Assembly (NCBI GenBank): GCA_963708675.1
Contig: CAVPTO010000003.1
Coordinates: forward strand, 1,612,001-1,676,000
Direction of reading: 5' to 3'
Origin: DATAXP01 sp963708675
Lineage (GTDB): Bacteria; Planctomycetota; Planctomycetia; Pirellulales; PNKZ01
DNA length: 64,000 bases
Of the stretch, positions 41,321 to 48,824 are shown piece after piece. The notes beneath the pieces are model-generated. The model was not told the origin of the DNA. It made no database searches and saw nothing but the letters and a program-made list of their open reading frames with translations. A program made the translations under genes and the position numbers. Positions within the stretch are counted from its first letter, which is position 1; each line of letters opens with the position of its first letter.

Positions 41321-42238
41321 TTACGAAGTGCGACACGCATCAATGAGAGGCGTTGCCCCTTGCGCTCGCAGCAACTTGGCAGCGTGACGGCCCAGCTCGA
41401 CGGCGTCGGTGACGGGGCCTTTGACGTTCGTCGCCAGCCGCTGAGAGCCATCGCCGCTGAGCACGACGACATCGAGATGCAGCAGGCCGTCGGCCTCAAC
41501 ACGGCCCCAGGCGCCGATCGGAGCGAGACATCCCCCGCCGATGGCGAACAGCATCGCGCGCTCGGCGAGCACCGCGGCATGTGTGGTCGAATCGTCGAGC
41601 GCCTTCAACGCCTCAAGCGTCGCACGATCGTCACCACGCGCCTCGATGCCCAATGCTCCTTGTCCTACTGCCGGCAGCATGATCGACTTCGGCAACACCT
41701 CGGCAGGCGCGTCGAGGCCCAAACGCTCGATCCCCGCCTCGGCCAGGCAGATGGCATCGTACGCGCCGTCGGCGAGCTTGCGGAGGCGAGTGTCGACGTT
41801 GCCGCGAATCTCGGCCATCTTCAAATCGGGCCGGGCATGCCACAGTTGCGCACGACGTCGCAAGCTGCCGGTGCCGACGGTTGCGCCTTTGGCGAGCGTA
41901 TCGAGTCCGCCACCGCCGCGAACAATGATCACGTCGCCGGTGGGGCCTCGCTGCGGCACGGTGGCCAGTGTGAGTCCGTCGACCGGCGCGGTCGGAAGAT
42001 CCTTCAGGCTGTGCACAGCGATGTCGATCTCGTTGGCGAGCAAGGCGCGTTGCAGTTCTTTGGTGAACACGCCGTCGCCGCCAGCGATCGCTGCAATGGG
42101 TCCCGATTGCATGCGGTCGCCGCGCGTGGAGATCGGAATCAACTCGACGTTGTGCGCGTTCTCGCGCAGGCGGCCGGCGACGAACTCGGCCTGCCACCGC
42201 GCCAATGGACTGCCACGTGTACCGATGCGTAATTTCAT
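41321..42238 (-). CDS. hemC: Porphobilinogen deaminase (hydroxymethylbilane synthase)
   Basis: Joins four porphobilinogen units into hydroxymethylbilane in tetrapyrrole synthesis. ATG 42238 begins the canonical M-K-L-R-I-G-T-R-G-S-P-L-A-R-W-Q-A; the 305-residue length is typical. Other signatures: H-S-L-K-D-L-P, G-T-G-S-L-R-R-R-A-Q-L, and near the C-terminus G-G-G-C-L-A-P-I-G with the cofactor-binding Cys. A TATAAT sequence lies about 5-10 bases upstream of the start. No other hem gene is adjacent. Confidence 0.96.
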   Translation of the reverse strand: MKLRIGTRGSPLARWQAEFVAGRLRENAHNVELIPISTRGDRMQSGPIAAIAGGDGVFTKELQRALLANEIDIAVHSLKDLPTAPVDGLTLATVPQRGPTGDVIIVRGGGGLDTLAKGATVGTGSLRRRAQLWHARPDLKMAEIRGNVDTRLRKLADGAYDAICLAEAGIERLGLDAPAEVLPKSIMLPAVGQGALGIEARGDDRATLEALKALDDSTTHAAVLAERAMLFAIGGGCLAPIGAWGRVEADGLLHLDVVVLSGDGSQRLATNVKGPVTDAVELGRHAAKLLRAQGATPLIDACRTS

Positions 42239-42251
42239 GCGGATATTATAA

Positions 42252-42384
42252 CCCCTCGCCCTTTGGGAGAGGGTGGCGGCGCAGCCGCCGGGCGAGGGCA
42301 GACTGCATCGCGATTCGGGCCGTTTCATCGTTCAGCCCGCCCTCATCCGCCGCTTCGCGGCACCTTCTCCCAGGGGGAGAAGGG
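42252..42384. repeat. Repeat element family 2, copy 3
   Basis: CCCCTCGCCCTTTGGGAGAG at the left and CCCAGGGGGAGAAGGG at the right, with GC-rich inner hairpins (GCGGCGCAGCCGC-like). Lies between hemC and comF, both leftward, so it sits in the hemC upstream region. Confidence 0.7.
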
Positions 42385-42395
42385 TTCAAATCACG

Positions 42396-43172
42396 TCATA
42401 ACTTCCCCTGTGCTCGTGCCACGACGAGGACATTCACCGTCACCGCCCCGGCCCTCTTCACCACCGCGGCAATTTCGCTGCACGTCGCGCCGGTCGTCAG
42501 GATGTCGTCGACCAACAGAACATTCGCGCCACGCCAATCGCTGCCTCGCGCGACACAAAAAGCATCGCGAACATTGCGTCGTCGCTGCCCCGGCGACAGA
42601 CTCGCCTGCGGCTTCGTCGCCCTGCGGCGTCGCAATACCCGTCGTGAATACGGAACTCGCAAATCTGCGGCCACCGTCTGGGCAACAATCTCCGCGCTGT
42701 TCGTCACACGCATGAAACGTCGTCGCCAATGCATCGGCACCGGCACGATCACGTCGATCGGCATTTTCACGAGCTCGGCATGAAGTCGCTCGACCAGCAA
42801 CTCCGCGATCGCGGTCGACAGATTCTCTTTCCGCCAACGCTTCATTTGCAGCACTGCCTGCCGCAGCGATTCGTCGTAGCTGCCGAGCGTCACCACGCGA
42901 TCGAACTTAAGGCGCGCATCACGACACAACACACAACCATCATCGCCCGTCGTCGCCAAGCCAACACGCGCCGCGCAACGCGAACAGCGCTCAACGCTAG
43001 CCGGCGTGAGCGACTCATGGCACTCGCCGCAGAGAAAAGGTCGCGTGGCGGGAGCGGTCAACGTATCGCCGCACAATGCACACGAAGGCGGGATGAGCAA
43101 ATCAACGATCGCGTTGCCAGCCCCCTTCAACCATCCCGCAACGTCGACAGTCTTCCGAGATACGAGGCTCAC
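42396..43172 (-). CDS. comF: ComF-family phosphoribosyltransferase-like protein
   Basis: Protein related to competence factor ComF/GntX: a zinc-binding N-terminal part with C-x-x-C pairs (C-A-L-C, C-G-E-C, C-S-R-C, C-V-L-C) and a C-terminal phosphoribosyltransferase domain with D-V-I-V-P-V-P-M-H-W-R-R-R-F and the PRPP motif V-L-L-V-D-D-I-L-T-T-G-A-T. Role outside DNA uptake is not defined. I chose the GTG at 43172, which overlaps the mutS stop (GTGA) and has GGGAG about 6 bases upstream; the upstream ATG at 43232 lies inside mutS. 258 residues. Confidence 0.88.
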   Translation of the reverse strand: MSLVSRKTVDVAGWLKGAGNAIVDLLIPPSCALCGDTLTAPATRPFLCGECHESLTPASVERCSRCAARVGLATTGDDGCVLCRDARLKFDRVVTLGSYDESLRQAVLQMKRWRKENLSTAIAELLVERLHAELVKMPIDVIVPVPMHWRRRFMRVTNSAEIVAQTVAADLRVPYSRRVLRRRRATKPQASLSPGQRRRNVRDAFCVARGSDWRGANVLLVDDILTTGATCSEIAAVVKRAGAVTVNVLVVARAQGKL

Positions 43173-45664
43173 TCGTGACTCCCGAACAGCGACAACTGCC
43201 CTTCGGAAAGTCCGCGACGGCGCCTCGACCACTTCGGTCGGCCGCGATCGTCGTGATGATCCTTTTCGAGCCGCGCGAGGATTTGCTTCGAGCGCTCGAC
43301 CACGTCGCGCGGAACGCCGGCCAACTGCGCGACGTGAATGCCGTAGCTCTTGTCGGCCGGGCCGGGGACGATCTTGTGCAAAAAGACGAGGTCGTCATTC
43401 CACTCGCGCACGGCGACGTTGAAGTTCCGCACCCTCGCAAGCGTGTGCTCGAGTTCCGTCAGCTCGTGATAGTGAGTCGCAAACAGCGTGCGGCACTCGA
43501 TGCAATCGTGCAGGTATTCAACCACGGACCACGCCAGCGACACGCCATCGTAGGTGCTCGTGCCGCGGCCGATCTCGTCGAGGATGACAAGGCTGCGCGC
43601 CGTTGCGGTGTTGAGGATGCGTGCCGTCTCGGTCATTTCGACCATGAACGTGCTTTGGCCGCGGGAGAGTTCGTCACTCGCCCCGACGCGAGCGAAAATC
43701 CGATCGGCGATGCCCACGGTTGCCGACTCGGCGGGCACAAAACTGCCGAGCTGCGCCATGAGCGTGATGAGCGCGACCTGCCGGATGTACGTGCTTTTGC
43801 CGGCCATGTTCGGCCCGGTGATGAGCAGCACCATCCCCTGCTCTGGCCCGGCGTGCACATCGTTCGGCACGAACGAACCGTCGAGGCCGATCGCATCGAG
43901 CACCGGATGCCGCCCGGCGACGATTTCCAACTCCGGTTCGATCGTCAGTTTCGGCCGACAGTAGCCGCGCTGCCGCGCCAACTCCGCCAACGCGGCGAGC
44001 ACGTCAAGTTCCGCCAGAATCGCGGCGGTCGATCGCAAACGTCGTCCGGCCGCCGCCACGAGATCGCGCAATTCGACGAAGACGTTGTACTCCAGCTCCT
44101 TCGCCTTTTCGTCGGCCGAGAGAACACGCTCCTCGTATTCCTTCAACTCGGGCGTGATGTAGCGCTCGGCATTCTTCACCGTCTGCTTGCGAATGTAATG
44201 CGTTGGGACCTTGTCGCGATGCGTGTTTGTGACCTCGAGGAAATAGCCGAACACAGAATTGAACCCGACCTTCAGGCTCGTGATGCCGGTGCGCGTCGCT
44301 TCGTCGGCCTGATATTGCGCGATCCACTGCTTGCCGCCTGCGGCAAGTGATCGCAGATTATCAAGTTCCGCACTGTAGCCGGCGCGAACGAATCCGCCGT
44401 CGCGAGTCGCCAGCGGGCAGTCCTCTTCCAAGGCGGCGTCGAGCTTGCCGCGCAAATCGGGGCAGAGGTCCAACTCGCCTTCGAGTCGGTTGAGCAATGC
44501 ACTGCGTCGTGCCGTGAGCTTCGCCTTCAATGTCGGCAGCGCTCGCAGTGTGCGCGTGACTCCCGCAAGATCGCGCGGCGAAGCGCGCCCCGTCGCCACG
44601 CGGGCCACAAGTCGTTCGACATCTTGAATGCGACGCAAACTGTCGCGCAACTCACGAGCGAGAACCGGTGAACCGACGAGCTCTTCGACGGCATCGAGGC
44701 GAGCGTTAATCGCGGCGAGGTTCGTCAGCGGCGAGGCGAGCCACTCCGACAGAAGCCGAGCACCCATCGGGTTCGTTGTTTGATCGAGCACGTCGAGCAG
44801 CGAGCCTTCGCGGCGTCCGTGACGAATGGTGGAAGTGATTTCGAGGCTGCGACGTGTCGACTCATCGATTTCGACGGCGCTTCCGGTGCGGTAGGCCACC
44901 AACTGATCGAGATGCGCGAGAGAGCACTTCTGCGTCTCGGAGAGGTAATCGAGGACGGCTCCGGCGGCGGCAACGGCGGCATCGTCCTCGTCATCGAAAC
45001 CGAAGCCTTCGAGCGTGACGACACCGAAGTGCTTGGTCAGATTTTGCCGCGAGGCGTGCGGCGAGAACGCCCACGCTGGCCGGCGAGTAACGGCCATGCG
45101 ATCGTCAACGATCACCGGCAGCTCGCCGACGGCATCACTCACGAGACATTCGACGGGGCCGATGCGGGCGAGTTCGTCGGCCAAGCGCTTGCGATCGAGT
45201 TGCGACGCGAAGAACCGGCCGGTCGACAGTTCCACCCAAGCGAGCCCCACCGAAGCGTCGTCATCACCAAGAGACAGCGCCGCCAGGTAGTTGCTCGTCC
45301 GCGGGTCGAGGAGCGCGTCGTCAGTCAAAGTTCCCGAAGAAACAATGCGCGTGACTTCGCGCTTCACGATTCCCTTGGCTTGGCGTGGGTCTTCGACCTG
45401 GTCGCAAATCGCGGCTCGCAGCCCTGCGGCGATCAGCTTGGCGAGGTAGTTTTCGAGCTGATGATACGGAAAGCCCGCCATCGGCGTCGAGTCGGCGCCT
45501 TTGTCCTTGTCGCGACTCGTGAGCGTCAGATTCAACACGCAAGCGGCCGTTCGCGCGTCGTCGTTGAACATCTCGTAGAAATCGCCCATGCGGAACAGCA
45601 GCACGGCGTCGGGACATGCCGCCTTGGCGTCGAGGTACTGCTGCATCATGGGGCTGACAGGCAT
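43169..45664 (-). CDS. mutS: DNA mismatch repair protein MutS
   Basis: Recognises mismatches and small loops to start repair. 831 residues from ATG 45664 (M-P-V-S-P-M-M-Q-Q-Y); the upstream frame adds non-family sequence. Domain I has F-R-M-G-D-F-Y-E-M-F with the mismatch-binding Phe and Glu; the ATPase domain has G-P-N-M-A-G-K-S-T (Walker A), E-L-S-R-G-Q-S-T-F-M-V-E-M, I-L-D-E-I-G-R-G-T-S-T and F-A-T-H-Y-H-E-L. The C-terminus is shorter than in E. coli. It overlaps comF by 4 bases. Confidence 0.97.
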   Translation of the reverse strand: MPVSPMMQQYLDAKAACPDAVLLFRMGDFYEMFNDDARTAACVLNLTLTSRDKDKGADSTPMAGFPYHQLENYLAKLIAAGLRAAICDQVEDPRQAKGIVKREVTRIVSSGTLTDDALLDPRTSNYLAALSLGDDDASVGLAWVELSTGRFFASQLDRKRLADELARIGPVECLVSDAVGELPVIVDDRMAVTRRPAWAFSPHASRQNLTKHFGVVTLEGFGFDDEDDAAVAAAGAVLDYLSETQKCSLAHLDQLVAYRTGSAVEIDESTRRSLEITSTIRHGRREGSLLDVLDQTTNPMGARLLSEWLASPLTNLAAINARLDAVEELVGSPVLARELRDSLRRIQDVERLVARVATGRASPRDLAGVTRTLRALPTLKAKLTARRSALLNRLEGELDLCPDLRGKLDAALEEDCPLATRDGGFVRAGYSAELDNLRSLAAGGKQWIAQYQADEATRTGITSLKVGFNSVFGYFLEVTNTHRDKVPTHYIRKQTVKNAERYITPELKEYEERVLSADEKAKELEYNVFVELRDLVAAAGRRLRSTAAILAELDVLAALAELARQRGYCRPKLTIEPELEIVAGRHPVLDAIGLDGSFVPNDVHAGPEQGMVLLITGPNMAGKSTYIRQVALITLMAQLGSFVPAESATVGIADRIFARVGASDELSRGQSTFMVEMTETARILNTATARSLVILDEIGRGTSTYDGVSLAWSVVEYLHDCIECRTLFATHYHELTELEHTLARVRNFNVAVREWNDDLVFLHKIVPGPADKSYGIHVAQLAGVPRDVVERSKQILARLEKDHHDDRGRPKWSRRRRGLSEGQLSLFGSHE

Positions 45665-45683
45665 GGTGCCCCATGCTAGCAAA

Positions 45684-46157
45684 TCAGCCGGCGCGCGAAA
45701 GGCGGTCTCTGCCGCCGGTCGACCGACGTTCGACGAACGATTGCTCGATCGTGTCAAGAATTTCCGGTTCGATCGGCTGTAAGTCGGCGATTCGCAGGAT
45801 GACGTTGTGTCGTTGCGTCGTCGGCAACTTTCGCAGTACCGCCAGCGCGAGGCCGCGCGGAAGCTGCGCCAGCACGGCTGCCATCACTTGCGGATGTTCT
45901 TCACCGAGCAGCACATGCAATTCGCCGGGCTCGATGCCTTCGAGAAAGTTCGATGGTTTGGGCGTGCGATTACCGGTCGCCTGACCGAGAGCTTTGATCA
46001 AGGCGACACATTCGGCTGGCTCGATCGCATCGAGCTTGGCGACGGCGGACTTTACGATCGCGGCACTCGCAGGATCGAGGTGTGCCAGCAGCGATTGGGC
46101 TTCCGCCTCGGGCAAGGTCGATAGCAACAGCGCGGCTCGGCGGAGATCGGCATTCAT
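45684..46157 (-). CDS. FliG middle/C-domain-like protein
   Basis: A 157-residue soluble helical protein. Its central part resembles the middle domain of flagellar switch protein FliG: G-E-E-H-P-Q-V-M-A-A-V-L-A-Q-L-P (EHPQ motif), L-A-V-L-R-K-L-P, V-I-L-R-I-A-D-L-Q-P-I-E-P-E-I-L, and the first 70 residues resemble another armadillo-like repeat. Full FliG is about 335 residues, so this is a short single- or double-domain version. No flagellar genes are near; the neighbours are mutS and queD. ATG 46166 is an alternative start. Confidence 0.75.
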   Translation of the reverse strand: MNADLRRAALLLSTLPEAEAQSLLAHLDPASAAIVKSAVAKLDAIEPAECVALIKALGQATGNRTPKPSNFLEGIEPGELHVLLGEEHPQVMAAVLAQLPRGLALAVLRKLPTTQRHNVILRIADLQPIEPEILDTIEQSFVERRSTGGRDRLSRAG

Positions 46158-46217
46158 GGCAGGCAAGCCAATCGGTTGCCGACGACCGATGACTTGAGGA
46201 TTTCGCCTCTGATGAGA

Positions 46218-46703
46218 TCAGGAGATCTCGCAGATCGCCCATTGCCCGTCGCATTCGTCGACTTCGATTTGAATGCGTTGCAGGCGCGTGCCCGTGCGGG
46301 TGGCAAGCTCGTCGAGCACGCGATGGCCAATATGACGGGCTAGCAATTCGGCCGTGGTGTTGGCGATTGGCAGCAGCACGCAGTCGGCAAGCGGGAACTC
46401 CCAGCGGCGATCTTCGAATCGCGCCTCGACGGACTTGTCGTCGGCCGTCACATGGATCGTGGGGTGTTGTGTCGGCAGCAGGACGTGGTGGTCAAGCTCG
46501 TTGCAGACCGTTTGCAGCGCGTCGCGTAGCGCGATGAAATCGACGACGTAGGAGTTCTCGTCCAAGGGACCCGAGACTTCGGCGGCGACGTGATAATTGT
46601 GGCCGTGCAGCCGTTCGCAGATGTTGCCGGCGAAGGTGATGAAGTGCGCGGCGCTGAACACCATGCCGGGCTTGGCGACGCGAACGCGATAGGTTTCGGT
46701 CAT
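46218..46703 (-). CDS. queD: 6-carboxytetrahydropterin synthase-like (QueD/PTPS family)
   Basis: 161-residue member of the 6-pyruvoyl/6-carboxytetrahydropterin synthase family. Zinc ligands are visible: F-S-A-A-H-F-I-T-F, then R-L-H-G-H-N-Y-H-V. The catalytic Cys of QueD (around C-E-R-L-H-G-H) is present as I-C-E-R-L-H-G-H. It fits queuosine synthesis, but the family also serves tetrahydromethanopterin and folate pathways, and the neighbour (CitG-like) hints at C1 metabolism. It starts at ATG 46703 and is followed upstream by a repeat element. Confidence 0.85.
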   Translation of the reverse strand: MTETYRVRVAKPGMVFSAAHFITFAGNICERLHGHNYHVAAEVSGPLDENSYVVDFIALRDALQTVCNELDHHVLLPTQHPTIHVTADDKSVEARFEDRRWEFPLADCVLLPIANTTAELLARHIGHRVLDELATRTGTRLQRIQIEVDECDGQWAICEIS

Positions 46704-46732
46704 AACTGCCTACGATGCGGTATGTCTTAATT

Positions 46733-46846
46733 CCCTCTCCCCTTGCGGGAAAAGGTGGTTCGCTGAATGGCGAACCGGGTGAGGGGTTGAGGCGAGTACA
46801 CGCTTCCGTACCCCTCACCCCGGCCCTCTCCCGCAAGGGGAGAGGG
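46733..46846. repeat. Repeat element family 2, copy 4
   Basis: CCCTCTCCCCTTGCGGGA at the left pairs with CCCGCAAGGGGAGAGGG at the right; the interior carries GGTTCGCTGAATGGCGAACC. It is very similar to copy 5 at 51178-51290, including about 35 bases beyond the palindrome (GTCGTCGTTCGATGAGCAAC and on, to about 46886). Confidence 0.8.
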
Positions 46847-46893
46847 AGAAAAAGGAGTCGTCGTTCGATGAGCAACCTGAAGATCAAAACACA

Positions 46894-47736
46894 TTAAAAG
46901 AAACGTGCGGGCCACTTGATTATGTTCTGCCGCAAGGCAGCAAACAAACCGGCTGCGATGAGGTCGGCCGTGGTGCCTGGATTGCGGCGATGATCGTCCG
47001 AGCGGAGCCAGAAGTCGAAGTCGGCCAGTGCTCCGTGATAATTCTCGTCGCCCGGCTCGCCAGCGCTCAAAACCTGTCCTGCATACGCGGCAGATTCCTC
47101 TGCGACCTCGTGACCGCATTTTCTGGCGATCAAACTGTCGGGATGCGCGTGCATCATCTCAAGATGCGTGCGGACGATTGTGTCGTTTACGGTCCAGCCG
47201 CGAGTCAGTCCGGATGCAAGCCTCGGCACGACCAAGCCGAGCACCTCGCTGAACCCGTTCACGTACTGCCGGGCGACGAGATCACGATCGGCGGCCGATC
47301 GCATCGCGGCACGAAGGTCGGCGGGGGCGGGGCCTGCAATGTCGGCTTGCTCGACGCGTCCCATGCCTCCCGGGCAAGCGAGGCGAATCGCCTCGTAAAC
47401 TAGTCGCGAATCGACGATATCGAGATCGCCCAAAACGTCGCGCACACCGTCTTCGAGCGACACGCCTTCTGACACCAGTGCCAACGGCCCCATAAGCAGC
47501 ATCATGCCGAGATTCGTGTTCGTGCGAACGACTTGCCGCGTGGCCTTGATCGCCTCAAGAACGAGCGGCCCCAAACGTTTGTAGCCGGCATCAAAGCTCG
47601 GACCGATGGCGACAGCGCTCACGACAAAGTCACCGAACGTCAGATCCTCGAAATCCGCGCCGCGATGCACGTTGCCGGGCTTCGAGGCGGTGACCTCTAG
47701 CAGGCAGGCAAGCGTCGCGAGTTGGCCGTTCGTCAT
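46894..47736 (-). CDS. Triphosphoribosyl-dephospho-CoA synthase-like (CitG family)
   Basis: A 280-residue CitG/MdcB-family protein: L-E-V-T-A-S-K-P-G-N-V-H-R near the start, F-E-D-L-T-F-G-D-F and N-T-N-L-G-M-M-L-L-M-G-P-L. The family makes the prosthetic group of citrate or malonate lyase in some bacteria, but homologues in planctomycetes and methylotrophs lie among C1-transfer genes, so the substrate here is open. No citrate lyase gene is visible. The start overlaps the upstream hydrolase stop (ATGA), so the two are coupled. Confidence 0.85.
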   Translation of the reverse strand: MTNGQLATLACLLEVTASKPGNVHRGADFEDLTFGDFVVSAVAIGPSFDAGYKRLGPLVLEAIKATRQVVRTNTNLGMMLLMGPLALVSEGVSLEDGVRDVLGDLDIVDSRLVYEAIRLACPGGMGRVEQADIAGPAPADLRAAMRSAADRDLVARQYVNGFSEVLGLVVPRLASGLTRGWTVNDTIVRTHLEMMHAHPDSLIARKCGHEVAEESAAYAGQVLSAGEPGDENYHGALADFDFWLRSDDHRRNPGTTADLIAAGLFAALRQNIIKWPARFF

Positions 47737-48629
47737 CGTGCAAAAGCTGCTAGTGGATGCTCGGCGAGAAACTTTTCAACCAACGGCACGATGCGCTCAT
47801 GTGCGTCTTCAACAACCCAATGCCCCGCGTCGTCGAAGCGGTGCACTTCGGCGTCGGGAAAGAACTCAAGGAACCGACCGAGGAAGTGAGGCGAGAAACA
47901 CCAATCGCGCATGCCCCAGATCAGTTGCATCGGTAGCGATCGCAAACGATCGAGACGTTGCTCGATCTGCTCGAGCGTTGCGTAACTCGGATGCTCGGGA
48001 TTCAGTGGAATGTCTTCGACGAATCGTTGAATGGCGATGCGATGCGCCCATGAATCGTAGGGGACGAGAATGCCTGCACGGACGGCCGACGTCATGCGTT
48101 CGCGCTTCTCGACGGCCATGTGCAGCGCTGCACGACAGAAGGCGTTGAACCCACGAACGGCCAACGGCCCCAACAACGGCGTGCGGCAAACGCGAATTCG
48201 CAACGGTATTTTCGTCGAGAGATAGGCCGCCGTGTTCATCAGAATCAGCCGCCCGAAACGTTCGGGCTGCTCGACCGCGACGCCCATGCCGATCGCGCCG
48301 CCCCAATCGTGCCCGACGAGGGTGACGCCTCGCAGATCAAGAGTGTCGACCAAGTGGCGAAGGTTAGCAATGTGTTGCGAAAGTCGGTACGAGTAGTCGG
48401 CTGGCTTATCGGACAGGCCGCAACCGATGTGGTCGACGGCGATGATGCGGTAACGTTGACGCAGTGCAGTGATGAGGTTGCGCCAATAGAACGACCACGT
48501 CGGGTTGCCGTGCACCATCAGCAACACTTCTCCCGCGCCCTCGTCGAGATAGTGGTAGCGCAGCCCATCGATTCGCAGCTCGTGCGAAGCAAACGGATAC
48601 AGCGCTTTCCAATCGTGGTCGAGGGGCAT
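47733..48629 (-). CDS. Alpha/beta hydrolase of the haloalkane dehalogenase/OleB type
   Basis: A 298-residue alpha/beta hydrolase: oxyanion motif H-G-N-P-T-W-S-F-Y-W-R, then D-H-I-G-C-G-L-S-D-K-P, nucleophile elbow G-H-D-W-G-G (Asp nucleophile), and catalytic His in D-D-A-G-H-W-V-V-E-D-A. An Asp nucleophile with H-G-N-P-T-W is shared by haloalkane dehalogenases, epoxide hydrolase-like proteins and OleB beta-lactone decarboxylases, so the substrate is not certain. It is coupled to the CitG-like gene by a 4-base overlap. Confidence 0.88.
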   Translation of the reverse strand: MPLDHDWKALYPFASHELRIDGLRYHYLDEGAGEVLLMVHGNPTWSFYWRNLITALRQRYRIIAVDHIGCGLSDKPADYSYRLSQHIANLRHLVDTLDLRGVTLVGHDWGGAIGMGVAVEQPERFGRLILMNTAAYLSTKIPLRIRVCRTPLLGPLAVRGFNAFCRAALHMAVEKRERMTSAVRAGILVPYDSWAHRIAIQRFVEDIPLNPEHPSYATLEQIEQRLDRLRSLPMQLIWGMRDWCFSPHFLGRFLEFFPDAEVHRFDDAGHWVVEDAHERIVPLVEKFLAEHPLAAFAR

Positions 48630-48824
48630 GGGCGTGCGGATCGCAATATAGCGGTGGTGCGTACGCGCCGACAGTATCGGCCACGGCGGTCACGTGGGCC
48701 GGTTGCAATGCGTTGTAACAGCTTCCGCATCAAATAATACCTTCACTACCGTCATTCTTTACCGCACAATGTCATGGGGCCTTCAGGCGAGGGGGCCATT
48801 TTTCCAAAGTGCCCACGTGTGCGG

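Noticed and set aside
43175..44350. 391-aa plus-strand frame
   Set aside because: Antisense to mutS.
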